Origin: Haloarcula nitratireducens
Lineage (GTDB): Archaea > Halobacteriota > Halobacteria > Halobacteriales > Haloarculaceae
Length of the DNA stretch: 40,660 nt
Assembly: GCF_019599505.1 (NCBI RefSeq)
Contig: NZ_RKLT01000026.1
Span: forward strand, 1-40,660
Reading direction: 5' to 3'
Shown here: piece by piece, positions 17,209-26,710 of the stretch
Layout: every line of letters starts with the position of its first letter
Position numbering within the stretch: the first letter of the stretch is position 1
Notes under the pieces: model-generated
What the model was told of the DNA's origin: nothing
Database searches by the model: none
Seen by the model: the letters and a program-made list of their open reading frames with translations, nothing else
Made by a program: the position numbers and the translations under genes

Positions 17209-18987
17209 TCAATCGGTCCCGCTGGCCGATTCGTCCCGCTCGTTGATATTTGTCACCATCTCGTCACCGGACGTGACGACGTCGACGTCTCCCTTGTCCG
17301 AGAGGTCCTGGATGGTCTCTGCGAACTCCTCGGATTCGAGTATCTGGTACTCGTTGCTGAGCCCCAGATAGGTTGTATAACACATCAGACACAGGATCGC
17401 CGCGAACGGGAGTCCGGTGGTGATGGCGGCTGTCTGGAGCGCAGTCAGTCCACCGCCGATGAGCAGTAGCGAGGCGACTATCCCCTCCACGAGCGCCCAG
17501 AAGATGCGCTGTATCTTCGGCACATCATGTTTGCCACCCGAGGTCAGGTGGTCGACGACCAGCGATCCGGAGTCGGAGGAAGTGACGAAGAAGGTGATGA
17601 CGAGCAGCGTCGCGAGCAGCCCCGAGATGGCTCCGAGTGGGTACTGATTCAGCATGATGAACATCCCGAGGGTCTCGAAGGCAGCGTAGCTCAACTCGGT
17701 GTACTGCGCCTGTACAGCACCGCCACCTAAGGCGCTGCTCAGTGCACTGCCGCCGAAAGTGGACAGCCAAATAGTCGAGAACAGCGACGGGAGGAACAAC
17801 ACGCCCAGCACGAACTCCCGGATAGACCGCCCCTTCGAGATGCGCGCGATGAACATCCCGACGAACGGCGACCACGCGATCCACCAGCCCCAGTAGAACA
17901 CCGTCCAGGCCGTCGGCGTCCCGTTCGCCGCCGGGGCGAGCGTGCCCGTGAAGAGACTGAGACCGAGGATATTCTGGAAGTAGAGGCCGAGTCCCTCAAC
18001 CCACGTCCCGAGGATGAATACGGTCGGGCCCACCAGCAGCAGGAACCCGAGCAGCGCGAACATCAGGTACAGATTAAGCGTACTCAATCGCTTGATTCCG
18101 CCCTGGAGGCCGGCCGCCACTGACGCCGTGGCGATGAGGGTGATACCGGCGATGAGTAGTACCCGCGAGAATTGGGTATTCGGAATGGCTGCAACGCCGA
18201 GCATCTCGCTGCCGAACACGTAGTTGAGGCCGCTGTTGACCTGCGCGACGCCCAGTCCCAGCGAAGTCGATAGACCGAACAGCGTCGCGAACACGGTCAC
18301 GAGGTCGATTACGTGGCCCGGCCAGCCGTATATTCGCTCGCCCAGCAGGGGCCAGAATATCGACCGGAACGTGAGCGGTAGACCGCGGTTGAACGAGAAG
18401 AACGCGAGGCCGAGGCCGACGAGACCGTAGGTGGCCCACGGGTGGAACCCCCAGTGGAAGAACGTCTGCGCCATCGCAGCGGCGGCCGCTGACCCAGTTC
18501 CGGCTTCGACACCGAAGTAGCTCGGTGGCGTGTTGAAGTAGAACATCGGCTCCGTGACGCTGAAGAACATGAGACCGATGCCCATACCGGCGCTGAACAG
18601 CATCGCCATCCACGAGAAGTCGCTGAACTCCTTCTCGGCTTTGACGCCGCCGATCTTGATCTTGCCGTACTTGCTGAACGCGAAGAACAGCAAGACGACG
18701 ATGAAGACATTCACCGCCAGCAGGTAGAACCAACCGAAGGTGTTTCCGATGGTTTCGAACAGCCAGGTGTACGCCCCCGAGACGTCGAGGCCGACCGCCG
18801 GTCCCAACAGCGTCAGGGCGATGAACGCCGCGATGAGGAGCAGCGCCACCGGGAACACGACCGGATGCACGTCGAATCCCAACCGCTGAATGTTCGTATC
18901 GCCCGGCTCTCGGTCGGACTCGGGGTGGAACAGCTCCACCTGCAGTCCGTCCGACATCTCGCCGGTAGTGTCATCACTTCTTGACAT
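17209..18987 (-). CDS. BCCT-family betaine/choline/carnitine-type transporter 1
   Basis: 592 aa, 12 predicted transmembrane spans. BCCT carriers import quaternary ammonium or sulfonium solutes such as glycine betaine or DMSP. Marks are GMGIGLMFFSVTEP, HWGFHPWATYG and the Trp-rich box WTVFYWGWWIAWSPFVG that forms the aromatic cage. FVTSSDSGSLV and GGKHDVP follow. The acidic N- and C-terminal tails are cytosolic. GMGIG is the sodium/betaine-site form. A paralogue lies at 37806; a 105-bp stretch is about 95% identical at DNA level (18319-18423). It may supply the substrate for the flavoprotein demethylases next door. Exact substrate not readable. Confidence 0.93.
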   Translation of the reverse strand: MSRSDDTTGEMSDGLQVELFHPESDREPGDTNIQRLGFDVHPVVFPVALLLIAAFIALTLLGPAVGLDVSGAYTWLFETIGNTFGWFYLLAVNVFIVVLLFFAFSKYGKIKIGGVKAEKEFSDFSWMAMLFSAGMGIGLMFFSVTEPMFYFNTPPSYFGVEAGTGSAAAAAMAQTFFHWGFHPWATYGLVGLGLAFFSFNRGLPLTFRSIFWPLLGERIYGWPGHVIDLVTVFATLFGLSTSLGLGVAQVNSGLNYVFGSEMLGVAAIPNTQFSRVLLIAGITLIATASVAAGLQGGIKRLSTLNLYLMFALLGFLLLVGPTVFILGTWVEGLGLYFQNILGLSLFTGTLAPAANGTPTAWTVFYWGWWIAWSPFVGMFIARISKGRSIREFVLGVLFLPSLFSTIWLSTFGGSALSSALGGGAVQAQYTELSYAAFETLGMFIMLNQYPLGAISGLLATLLVITFFVTSSDSGSLVVDHLTSGGKHDVPKIQRIFWALVEGIVASLLLIGGGLTALQTAAITTGLPFAAILCLMCYTTYLGLSNEYQILESEEFAETIQDLSDKGDVDVVTSGDEMVTNINERDESASGTD

Positions 18988-19344
18988 ACGGTACCCCCTT
19001 AGTTCGAACTTCCGCTGAGTGGCCGCGTTGTATCATATGATCGTTGTTGGCAGCTCGTGATTCGTCCGATGCATCGGAGCGTGTGTCCGTCGTTCCTGTT
19101 TGGTTGAACCCTACTCGGTGGCCCATACACCCCGTCTGGCGGGTCAGCGCTCTCGTCGCCGCGGATGAGTGATGAATCGAATATTGCGTGTTACACAACC
19201 TCATACACATGATTTGATTGGACTATAATAAAACTTCACTCTATAGTCACGTCAGAGCCGAATCGACTCATCTCGATAGCGATTCTGAAAATCTGCTGAT
19301 ACGTTGTGGTTCTAGAACAGACCGTTCGGATGCTCGTACCACGA
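18988..19344. other. Intergenic region upstream of BCCT transporter 1
   Basis: 357 bp without a supported gene. AT-rich tatcatatgatc near 19032 and ttggactataataaaac near 19217 are TATA-like. It separates the BCCT gene from the stress-protein gene (both minus), so the transporter promoter and any solute- or salt-responsive site should be here. Confidence 0.5.
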
Positions 19345-19788
19345 TTACACTTCGTCCATTGCCATTCGCTCAGTGATAACAGGGACGGTTGCGCTCCGAA
19401 CGACTTTATCGGTAGTCCCACCGAGCAGGTTCCCGAGTTTGCCGCGGTAGGCCGACCCCAGTACGATCACGTCCATCCCCTCTTCGTCGGCGTAGTCGAC
19501 GATTTCCTCGCTCGGCGTCCCGCTCCGTATCGTCCACTCGTACTCCACGTCGTGGTCCGCCGCGATATCGCCCAGTTCCGACAGTACCTCCTCGCCGTAG
19601 GTCCGATACTCCTCCCGAAGGTCCTCTTCGTCATCTCGAAGTGACATGGCCCGAGGAACTCCGGGTAAATCGATGATGTAGAGGCCGTGAGCCGTCGAGC
19701 CGAGTTCGGCCGCCAGTTCGATACCGTGTCGTGCCCCCTTCTGTGCCTCGTCGCTCCCGTCGAAGGGTATCAAGATATGCTCGTACAT
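19345..19788 (-). CDS. Universal stress protein (UspA family)
   Basis: 147 aa single UspA domain. It starts MYEHILIPFDGSDEAQ, with the conserved Asp10 near the nucleotide pocket, and ends with GSAYRGKLGNLLGGTTDKVV, the glycine-rich ATP-binding loop, then ATVPVITE. UspA proteins of this type bind ATP and are often found next to transporters. A GTG nine bases upstream is a less likely start. It lies between the BCCT gene and the dehydratase gene on the same strand; a regulatory tie to the transporter is plausible but unproven. Confidence 0.93.
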   Translation of the reverse strand: MYEHILIPFDGSDEAQKGARHGIELAAELGSTAHGLYIIDLPGVPRAMSLRDDEEDLREEYRTYGEEVLSELGDIAADHDVEYEWTIRSGTPSEEIVDYADEEGMDVIVLGSAYRGKLGNLLGGTTDKVVRSATVPVITERMAMDEV

Positions 19789-19879
19789 TGTGAACACCCA
19801 ACACTGGCTTCGGCAACTTCTGTCAAATAATTTTCCCTCGGAGCGTACAGACGAATCGGTCGTCTGCGACCGGGCCGTA

Positions 19880-21127
19880 TCAGACCTTCTGAGCGATATT
19901 GTCGACCGGGTAGTCGGCGTCTCGGATCGCGGCGACGATAGCTTCGGCGTGTTCGGCCCCGCTGGTCTCGACGTTGAACACGAGATACGCCTCGCCGATA
20001 TCTAGGTCGTCGACGGAGCGCTCGTGGCGTACGTCGTGGATATTCGCTCCCAAATCCGCGATGATGCCGGAGATCTCCTTCATCACGCCGACGCGGTCGT
20101 CGATACGGACCCGCAGTCGAAGGAGTTGTTGGCGCTCGGTCATCGCGTGGATGAGCACCTCCTGTAACTGGGTCATATCGAGGTTCCCGCCACAGAGCAG
20201 CGGCATCACCGTCTCGCCGCTGACGTCCACGTCGTCACTGAGGACGGCTGCGACAGAGGCGGCACCAGCGCCCTCGACGACCTGTTTCGCTCGCTCCATC
20301 AGGACGAGAATTGCCTGTGCGATTTCGGTGTCCGTAACGGTCACCACTTCGTCGACGTTCGCTTCGATGACCCGGAGGGTAGTCTCGGAGATGCCACCGG
20401 TGGCGATACCGTCGGCGATGGTCTCGACTTCGTCCAGCGTCACCGGCATTCCCTTATCGAGGCTCTCGTGGACGGTCTCGGCACCGGTCGCCTGCACGCC
20501 GATAATGCGGGTCTCCGGCGAGAGGTGTTTGATGGCCGTCGAGATACCGCTGATGAGGCCGCCGCCGCCGATGGGGACGATCACCGTGTCCATGTCCGGG
20601 AGGTCGTGATACATCTCCGTGCCCAGCGTCCCCTGTCCGGCGATGATATCGACGTCGTCGTAGGCGTGGACGAACTCGGCGTCGGTGCCCTCGACGGCCT
20701 CCTGTGCGCGGGCCATCGTCTCCTGGAAGTCCCGACCGACGAGCTCGACAGTCGCGCCGTAGCCTCGGGTCGCGTCGACCTTCGTCTGCGGGGCGTTCTC
20801 CGGCATGAAGATCGTCGAGTCGGCCCCGCATTTCGTGGCGGCCAGCGCGACGCCCTGGGCGTGGTTGCCCGCGCTGGCGGCGACGAACTCCTCGACGCCG
20901 TCGGCCACGTCCTGCCGTATCTTGTTGTACGCGCCTCTGGTCTTGAACGACCCGGTCCACTGGAGGTGTTCCATCTTGAGGTACACCTCGCCGCCGACGA
21001 ACGTATCGAGCGACGAGCTCCGCTCGACCGGCGTCTGCTTGACGACGGTGTCGTCGTCGAGGCGTTCGCGGGCGCGTTCGATGGCGGCGTAGGTGACCGG
21101 GAGTTCGTCTGATTCAGTCGTTGTCAT
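19880..21127 (-). CDS. ilvA: Threonine/serine ammonia-lyase with ACT domain
   Basis: 415 aa PLP enzyme that deaminates threonine to 2-oxobutyrate, and commonly serine to pyruvate, releasing ammonia and a short-lived 2-aminoacrylate or aminocrotonate. The PLP lysine is Lys62 in GSFKTRGA. The phosphate-binding loop is PIGGGGLISG, and SAGNHAQGVA is also seen. A C-terminal ACT domain (about 335-410, RVRIDDRVGVMKEISG) suggests allosteric control, perhaps by an amino acid. The start is at MTTTESDELP; the frame is open further upstream but overlaps the flavoprotein gene. Only 40 bp separate it from that gene, so the two are probably co-transcribed. This suits removal of serine formed by GlyA. Confidence 0.93.
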   Translation of the reverse strand: MTTTESDELPVTYAAIERARERLDDDTVVKQTPVERSSSLDTFVGGEVYLKMEHLQWTGSFKTRGAYNKIRQDVADGVEEFVAASAGNHAQGVALAATKCGADSTIFMPENAPQTKVDATRGYGATVELVGRDFQETMARAQEAVEGTDAEFVHAYDDVDIIAGQGTLGTEMYHDLPDMDTVIVPIGGGGLISGISTAIKHLSPETRIIGVQATGAETVHESLDKGMPVTLDEVETIADGIATGGISETTLRVIEANVDEVVTVTDTEIAQAILVLMERAKQVVEGAGAASVAAVLSDDVDVSGETVMPLLCGGNLDMTQLQEVLIHAMTERQQLLRLRVRIDDRVGVMKEISGIIADLGANIHDVRHERSVDDLDIGEAYLVFNVETSGAEHAEAIVAAIRDADYPVDNIAQKV

Positions 21128-21167
21128 TGGTTGGTGGGGGATGGTGATCGTGGTTCGATGACGACGG

Positions 21168-23720
21168 TCAGCGGATGATCTTGTCTCGGCCCGGGTCGAA
21201 CAGCGGCTCGTCCCGAATCGTCGCGTCGTACGTCTCGCCCTCACACTGGACCTGGACCGACGTCCCGGCTTCTGCGTACTCGTCCGGGACGTACGTGTAG
21301 GCGATAGACTCGCCGATGGTATAGCCGAAGTTGGCGGCCTGCACGTAGCCGATGGCGTCGCCGTCCTTGAGGACGGGGCGACCGCTCAGCAGGATGTCCG
21401 TCGAGTCGTCCAGCGTCAGGGGCGTGATGCGGTTGTCGATGCCGTCCGCCTTGGCGGCTTCGAGCGCCTCCTTCCCGATGAAGTCGGTATCCATGTCCAG
21501 AGCGAACGGCAGGCCGGCTTCGAGCGGGTTCGAATCCGTGTCGATGTCGGTCCCCCAGAGGCGATACCCCTTCTCCAGGCGCATCGAACTCAGCGCGCCG
21601 CCGCCCATCGGCCGCACGTCGAGGTCCTGGCCTTCCTCCCAAAGGGTCTCCCAGAGCTTCTGGCCGTACTCCGTGGGCGCCCACAGCTCCCAGCCGAGTT
21701 CGCCGACGTAGGACACCCGCAGGGCGATGACCGGCACTTCGCCGACGTAGATCTGCTTGGCCCGGAAATACGGGAAGCCGCTGTTGGTAACGTCGGCGTC
21801 GGTACAGCGCTGGAGCAGGAGCCGCGATTTCGGCCCCCAGAGCCCGATGGTCGTCTTGCCGCCCTCCTCGACGGTGACCGAGACGGTCTCGGGGGCGTGT
21901 TCCTTCAACCAGTTGCCGTGAATCTGCGGGGAGTTGCCGCCGCCGGTAGTGACCATGTACTCGTCGTCGTCCAATCGGACGACGGTGACGTCCGCGAGGA
22001 TGCCGCCGCCCTCGTTCAGCAGGAGCGAGTACCGCACCTGCCCGACGTCGATCTCCACGTCGTTGCTACAGACCCGCTGGAGGAACGACTCGGCGTCGCT
22101 CCCCTCGATCATGATAGAGCTGAACGTGGTCATGTCGAACATCGACACGTTCTCGCGGGTGTGCAGGTGTTCGGCGGCCTCGATCGGCGAGCGGTTGATG
22201 TCCTGCCAGCCGTCCTGTTCGGGTATCTGGTCCTCGTACCGCTCCACAAGGTCGGCGTTGGACTCGTAGTACTGCGGCGACTCCCAGCCGCCGCTCTGGT
22301 AGAACTCCGCGCCGAGTTCCTTCTGCTGGTGATAGAACGGACTGGTCCGGAGTTTGCGGTGGTCGTCGGGTTGCCAGCGCGGTTCGACGATGCTGTACAC
22401 CTGCTCGTAGCGCTTGGCCCCGCGGTCGACGAAGAACTCCTTCTCGCCGGCGTGTGGCTCGAACCGCCGGACGTGGATACCGCCGGTGTCGACCGGTCCA
22501 GAGGGGAGTCGCGGGACGCCGTTCTCCATCCACTCCGCGAGGATGCGGCCGTAGCCGCCGGAGTGGGTCCACCAGATCGCGAGCCCGGTCCAGAGGCCGT
22601 CGACCGCCGCGGTTGGGCCGACGGCGGGCATCCCGTCGGGCGTGAACACGAAGATACCGTTCTCTGTGACGGCGTACTCCTGATCCTCGGTGGCCGGCAA
22701 CAGTTCGTCGAAGGCCTGTTTCGCCGACTTGTCGCGGTTGCGGTGCGTCGGCGTTTCCCAGTGTTCCTCGGTGAAGCCCCGTACCGACGCCTGCCGCTCC
22801 TCGCTGTTCGTGCCCATCGCGTCGGGGTCGACCGAGAGCGTCTCGTGGTTGTACGACCCCATGCCCATCGCGTCGCCGTGGTTCCGGAAGTACAGCGAGT
22901 GGTCCTGGTCGCGGCCGACGGGGATGGTCGGACCCTCGCTCATGTACTCCGCGATGTCGCGGTCGCCGGGCACGTCCAGACCCGTCGTGTTGTCACCGAC
23001 GGCGCTCTCCTCGTCGGCGAGTTCGTCCATCGGCTCGGTGACGACGTACTGGTGTTCGACGGGCGCGATCGGGAGATCCAGTCCCGCCAGCTGTCCGGTC
23101 TTGTATCCCCAGTTGTTCGTCGCCAGCACGCAGCGGTCGCACTCGATGCGCCCCCGGTCCGTGACGACGGCCTGTATCTCCCCGCCCTCGACGTCGAGGT
23201 CGGTCACTTCGGTGTCGCCGTAGAAGTCCGCGGTGGAGTTGTCCATATACCACTGGAGGGCACCGATGCCGTCGACGCGGCCGTCGGTCGGCGAGTAGTA
23301 GCCGCCGAGTATCTCGTCTTCGTCGACCATCGGGAGGTGGTCGGTCACCTCTTCCGGCGTGAGTAACTGCGGCTCGGGGAGGCCGTAGGAGGTGGCCCAC
23401 TCCTTACGCCGTCGGAGGAAATCCATCCGCTCCTCGCTGCGCGCGAGTTCGATCCCGCCCACTTCGTCGTAGACGCCGGCGTCCGACAGGAGTCGACTCG
23501 TGTAGTGGGCCGCCTTCGTCTGTATCTTCGACGGCGACGTCTGGAACATGATTCCCGGCGCGTGGACCGACGACCCGCCGGTCACCGGGAGGGGGCCCTG
23601 GTCGATGACGGTCACGTCCTCGGCTCCGAGTTCGGTTAGATGGTAGGCGACGCTACAGCCGACGGCCCCCGCGCCGATGACGACGGTGTCGGTCCGTGCT
23701 GGTGGCTCGTTCGCACTCAT
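21168..23720 (-). CDS. Dimethylglycine/sarcosine-dehydrogenase-like flavoprotein A
   Basis: 850 aa with the DMGDH/SARDH layout: FAD-binding oxidase domain (about 10-370; GAGAVG at 16-21), a central FAO_M-type domain, then GcvT (about 430-730) and GcvT C-terminal domains. His53 in SSVHAPG sits where mitochondrial DMGDH/SARDH carry the His that bonds FAD covalently. Such enzymes oxidise an N-methyl group and pass it to THF as methylene-THF. EHLHTRENVSMFDMTTFS and LRVSYVGELGWELW are GcvT marks. TATA-like tttaaga (minus strand, 23752-23758) puts the transcript start near 23729, where a GTG is an alternative start. Paralogue of the next gene. The substrate (dimethylglycine, sarcosine or another methylamine) cannot be read from the sequence. 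Confidence 0.9.
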   Translation of the reverse strand: MSANEPPARTDTVVIGAGAVGCSVAYHLTELGAEDVTVIDQGPLPVTGGSSVHAPGIMFQTSPSKIQTKAAHYTSRLLSDAGVYDEVGGIELARSEERMDFLRRRKEWATSYGLPEPQLLTPEEVTDHLPMVDEDEILGGYYSPTDGRVDGIGALQWYMDNSTADFYGDTEVTDLDVEGGEIQAVVTDRGRIECDRCVLATNNWGYKTGQLAGLDLPIAPVEHQYVVTEPMDELADEESAVGDNTTGLDVPGDRDIAEYMSEGPTIPVGRDQDHSLYFRNHGDAMGMGSYNHETLSVDPDAMGTNSEERQASVRGFTEEHWETPTHRNRDKSAKQAFDELLPATEDQEYAVTENGIFVFTPDGMPAVGPTAAVDGLWTGLAIWWTHSGGYGRILAEWMENGVPRLPSGPVDTGGIHVRRFEPHAGEKEFFVDRGAKRYEQVYSIVEPRWQPDDHRKLRTSPFYHQQKELGAEFYQSGGWESPQYYESNADLVERYEDQIPEQDGWQDINRSPIEAAEHLHTRENVSMFDMTTFSSIMIEGSDAESFLQRVCSNDVEIDVGQVRYSLLLNEGGGILADVTVVRLDDDEYMVTTGGGNSPQIHGNWLKEHAPETVSVTVEEGGKTTIGLWGPKSRLLLQRCTDADVTNSGFPYFRAKQIYVGEVPVIALRVSYVGELGWELWAPTEYGQKLWETLWEEGQDLDVRPMGGGALSSMRLEKGYRLWGTDIDTDSNPLEAGLPFALDMDTDFIGKEALEAAKADGIDNRITPLTLDDSTDILLSGRPVLKDGDAIGYVQAANFGYTIGESIAYTYVPDEYAEAGTSVQVQCEGETYDATIRDEPLFDPGRDKIIR

Positions 23721-23911
23721 ATCTCTCACTCCGAACTGCTTCTGTCACAATCTTAAATACACCGGTGAGGTGAGCGAGCGTAACGAAAGATCGACCGTAC
23801 ACGGCCGACAGCGGCAATAAATTGGGAAAATGGGTCATTCCTCGAAGCGACGTCGCCGCCATCACAGCGAACCTCAGAGTGACAGGGGAGAGATACGAAC
23901 GCCCGCTCGGC

Positions 23912-26488
23912 TCAGACGAGCGGTTCCTCGCGGACGGTCGCGGCGTACCGGTCGCCCTCGAAGAGGACTTCCAGGTCGGTCCCGGGGTCGGCGTACTCCG
24001 GCGGGAGATAGGTGTAGGCGACGCAGGCTCCGGTGGCGTAGCCGTACTCGGCGCTGTGGACGTAGCCCAGCGCCTCGTCCGAGCCCGGAGCGAAGACCGG
24101 CCGGTCGTCAAGGATGGCGGCGTCCTCGTCGTCCAACGTGAGACAGGCGACCTCGTGAGCGACGTTGTCGCCCTCCGCGGCGGCCGCGACGGCCTCCTTG
24201 CCGATGAACTCCGTGTCGAGGTCGACGGCCCAGCCGAGGCCGCTCTCGTAGGGGTTGTGCTCCGTGTGGAGGTCTTCGCCCCACAGCCGGAATCCCTTCT
24301 CGATGCGCAGAGCATCCAGTGCACCGTTGCCGTAGGGCCGGATATCGTACTCCTCGCCTGCCTCGAGGACGATCTCCCAGAGCCGCTCGCCGTACTCGGA
24401 GGGCGTGTACAGCTCCCAGCCGAGTTCGCCGGCGTAGGAGAGCCGCATCGCCCGGACGGGGACGTTCTCAGCGAAGCACTCCTGACTCGTGTAGAACGGG
24501 AAGGCCTCGTCCGAGAGGTCCGTGTCCAGCACCTTCGAGAGCACCTTTCGGGAGTCGGGGCCGGTACAGACCATCGCCGCCATACTGGAGGTCACGTCGT
24601 TGACCACGACGCTCTCGGGTGACTGCTCGCGCACCCACGCGACGTGGTTGTTCCCGACCTCGCGGCCGGTCGTCAGCAGGAGGTAGCGGTCCTCGTCGGT
24701 CCGCGTGACGGTGACGTCCGCGCGGACGCCGCCGCCCTCGTTGCACAGCAGCGTGTAGCGGATGCCGCCCACGTCGAGGTCGATGTCGTTCGTACAGAGG
24801 TACTGGAGGAACTCGCCCGCGTCCTGACCGATGACCTCTATCTTGTTGAACGAGGTCATGTCATGGAGCCCGACCTTCTCGCGGACGTGCAGGGCCTCGG
24901 CTCCCTCGATGGGTGACCAGTAGACGCCCTCCCAGCCGTCGCGGTCGGGGATCCGGTCGCCGTACTCCTCTACGAGGTCGGCATTGGACTCGAACCACTG
25001 CGGTTCCTCCCACCCGGCTTCGGCCCACAGTTCCGCGCCGTACTCCTGGTGGGTGTGGTACATCGGCGTCCGGCGGATATCCCGCTGATTGTCCGTCCAC
25101 ACCCACTTGGGGTGCATGATGTTGTAGACGATGCGGTACTCCTCCGCGCCGATGTCGCGGGCGAAGTCCCAGCTCCCCTCGTGCTCGTCGAAGCGGTTGA
25201 CGTTACACTGCGAGAGGTCGATAGGACCGTCGTCGAGCTGCGGGACGCCGTTCTCCATCCACTCAGCCATGGCCTTCATCGCACCGCCGGCGTGGGTGAC
25301 CCAGATAGCCGCCGCGGTCCACAGTCCCTCGCACGACTGGACCGGTCCCATGATCGGGAGGCCGTTGGGCGACTCCGAGAACATCCCGTTGTACTTGTGT
25401 TCCAGTTCCGCGCCCTCGGTCGCCGGCAGCAGTTCGTCGCTGGCCTGTCGGGGGGCCTTGTGCGGGCGGTCCGGGTGGGTCGCGGTGTCCATGTGGACGT
25501 CGGTGAACTCGTGGACCGACCCCTGCTCGCCGTCGGGATCGTTGCCGCCGAGTTCCTCCGGGTCCGGAACGATGGATTCGTGATTGTATGAGCCGATGCC
25601 GTAGGAATCCCCGTGCGTCCGGTAGTACATCGCGTTGTCCTGATCCCGGAGGATGGGGCGATCGGGGCCGACGAGCAGTCGCTTTGCCTTCTCGCCGGAG
25701 ACGTTCTCGTAGTTCTCGAACAGCGGGTGGTCGGTGATGTCGACCGCGCTCTCTTCCATCTCCGAGAGGGATTCGGTCATCGTGTACTGGTGTTCGACCG
25801 GCGTCACCGGCAGGTGTACGCCGATTTTCTCGCCCAGTTGCCGGGCCCAGATGTTCGTCGCCACCACCACCTCCTCGCACTCGATGGCGCCGTCTTCGGT
25901 GACGACGCGCTCGACCGAGTCGCCCTCGATCTCGATGTCTTCCGTGCGCGTGTGCGGGACGAACTCCGCGCCCCGGTCCATCGCCTCTCGGGCCAGGGCG
26001 TCGCAGGCGACGACTCCCGAGACCTGTCCGTCCGTCGGCGAGTAGTAGCCACCGAGGATTTGGCTCTCGTCGACCAGGGGGAGATGGTCGGTGACCTCCG
26101 ACGGGGAGAGTAGCTGCGGGTCCTCGATGCCCCACGCCTTCGCGTGCTCGACGCGGCGCTGGAGGAACGCCATCCGCTCCTCGCTGCGGGCCACCTCGAT
26201 GCCCCCGGCCTCGTTGTACGCCTGCTGGCCGTCGGCCCCCTCCAGCTCCGAATAGAGCTTCCGGCTGTAGTTCGCGAACTGGCTGAGTTCCTTCGCTTCA
26301 GCCGTCTGGAACATGATGCCCGGTGCGTGCGTCGACGACCCGCCCGTGGTCGGCATCGGGCCCTGGTCCACGACGACGACGTCGTCGCGCCCGAGTTCCG
26401 TCAACTGGTACGCCAGATTGCAGCCGACGATGCCGGCCCCGACGATGACCGTGTCGGCCCGGTTCGGCACGCTGTCGGTCGTATCCAT
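23912..26488 (-). CDS. Dimethylglycine/sarcosine-dehydrogenase-like flavoprotein B
   Basis: 858 aa, same four-domain plan as flavoprotein A and aligned along its whole length. The FAD fingerprint is GAGIVG (17-22); the candidate covalent-FAD His is His54 in SSTHAPG. Shared blocks are APGIMFQT, LGGYYSPTDG, VEHQYTMTE, MRLSYAGELGWELY and EKGFRLWGEDLHTEHNP. I start it at MDTTDSVPNR because a TATA box (ctatattt on the minus strand, about 26516-26523) lies roughly 30 nt upstream; the frame is open far beyond. Two diverged copies fit two successive demethylations (dimethylglycine, then sarcosine) but could also reflect different substrates. 191 bp separate it from flavoprotein A. Confidence 0.9.
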   Translation of the reverse strand: MDTTDSVPNRADTVIVGAGIVGCNLAYQLTELGRDDVVVVDQGPMPTTGGSSTHAPGIMFQTAEAKELSQFANYSRKLYSELEGADGQQAYNEAGGIEVARSEERMAFLQRRVEHAKAWGIEDPQLLSPSEVTDHLPLVDESQILGGYYSPTDGQVSGVVACDALAREAMDRGAEFVPHTRTEDIEIEGDSVERVVTEDGAIECEEVVVATNIWARQLGEKIGVHLPVTPVEHQYTMTESLSEMEESAVDITDHPLFENYENVSGEKAKRLLVGPDRPILRDQDNAMYYRTHGDSYGIGSYNHESIVPDPEELGGNDPDGEQGSVHEFTDVHMDTATHPDRPHKAPRQASDELLPATEGAELEHKYNGMFSESPNGLPIMGPVQSCEGLWTAAAIWVTHAGGAMKAMAEWMENGVPQLDDGPIDLSQCNVNRFDEHEGSWDFARDIGAEEYRIVYNIMHPKWVWTDNQRDIRRTPMYHTHQEYGAELWAEAGWEEPQWFESNADLVEEYGDRIPDRDGWEGVYWSPIEGAEALHVREKVGLHDMTSFNKIEVIGQDAGEFLQYLCTNDIDLDVGGIRYTLLCNEGGGVRADVTVTRTDEDRYLLLTTGREVGNNHVAWVREQSPESVVVNDVTSSMAAMVCTGPDSRKVLSKVLDTDLSDEAFPFYTSQECFAENVPVRAMRLSYAGELGWELYTPSEYGERLWEIVLEAGEEYDIRPYGNGALDALRIEKGFRLWGEDLHTEHNPYESGLGWAVDLDTEFIGKEAVAAAAEGDNVAHEVACLTLDDEDAAILDDRPVFAPGSDEALGYVHSAEYGYATGACVAYTYLPPEYADPGTDLEVLFEGDRYAATVREEPLV

Positions 26489-26678
26489 GATCTGTTTCGA
26501 ACGTGCCGTTGGCGCGCAAATATAGTTGTCGCCGGTGCCTCTCCCTTTTTCAAAAGGTACCTGAGCTGTTACTTCGAGGTTGAGAATAACAGAGTTGCCC
26601 CTGTGAGACAACTGACACGGGCGTGTTCCGGGCGCTGCGGCGGGCTCACGGGTCGCTCCGAGCGCGTCGGCACAAAGA

Positions 26679-26686
26679 CATTTACG
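26679..26686 (+). promoter_or_regulatory. TATA box for the GlcG/HbpS-like gene
   Basis: catttacg is centred 28 nt before ATG 26711. The long open frame upstream from 26144 lies over flavoprotein B and is not used. Confidence 0.5.
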
Positions 26687-26710
26687 ACGGACGCGAGTCG
26701 GGTGACACGC

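Noticed and set aside
21897..23366. Plus-strand frame of 489 codons over flavoprotein A
   Set aside because: Antisense shadow; composition typical of complements of acidic haloarchaeal genes.
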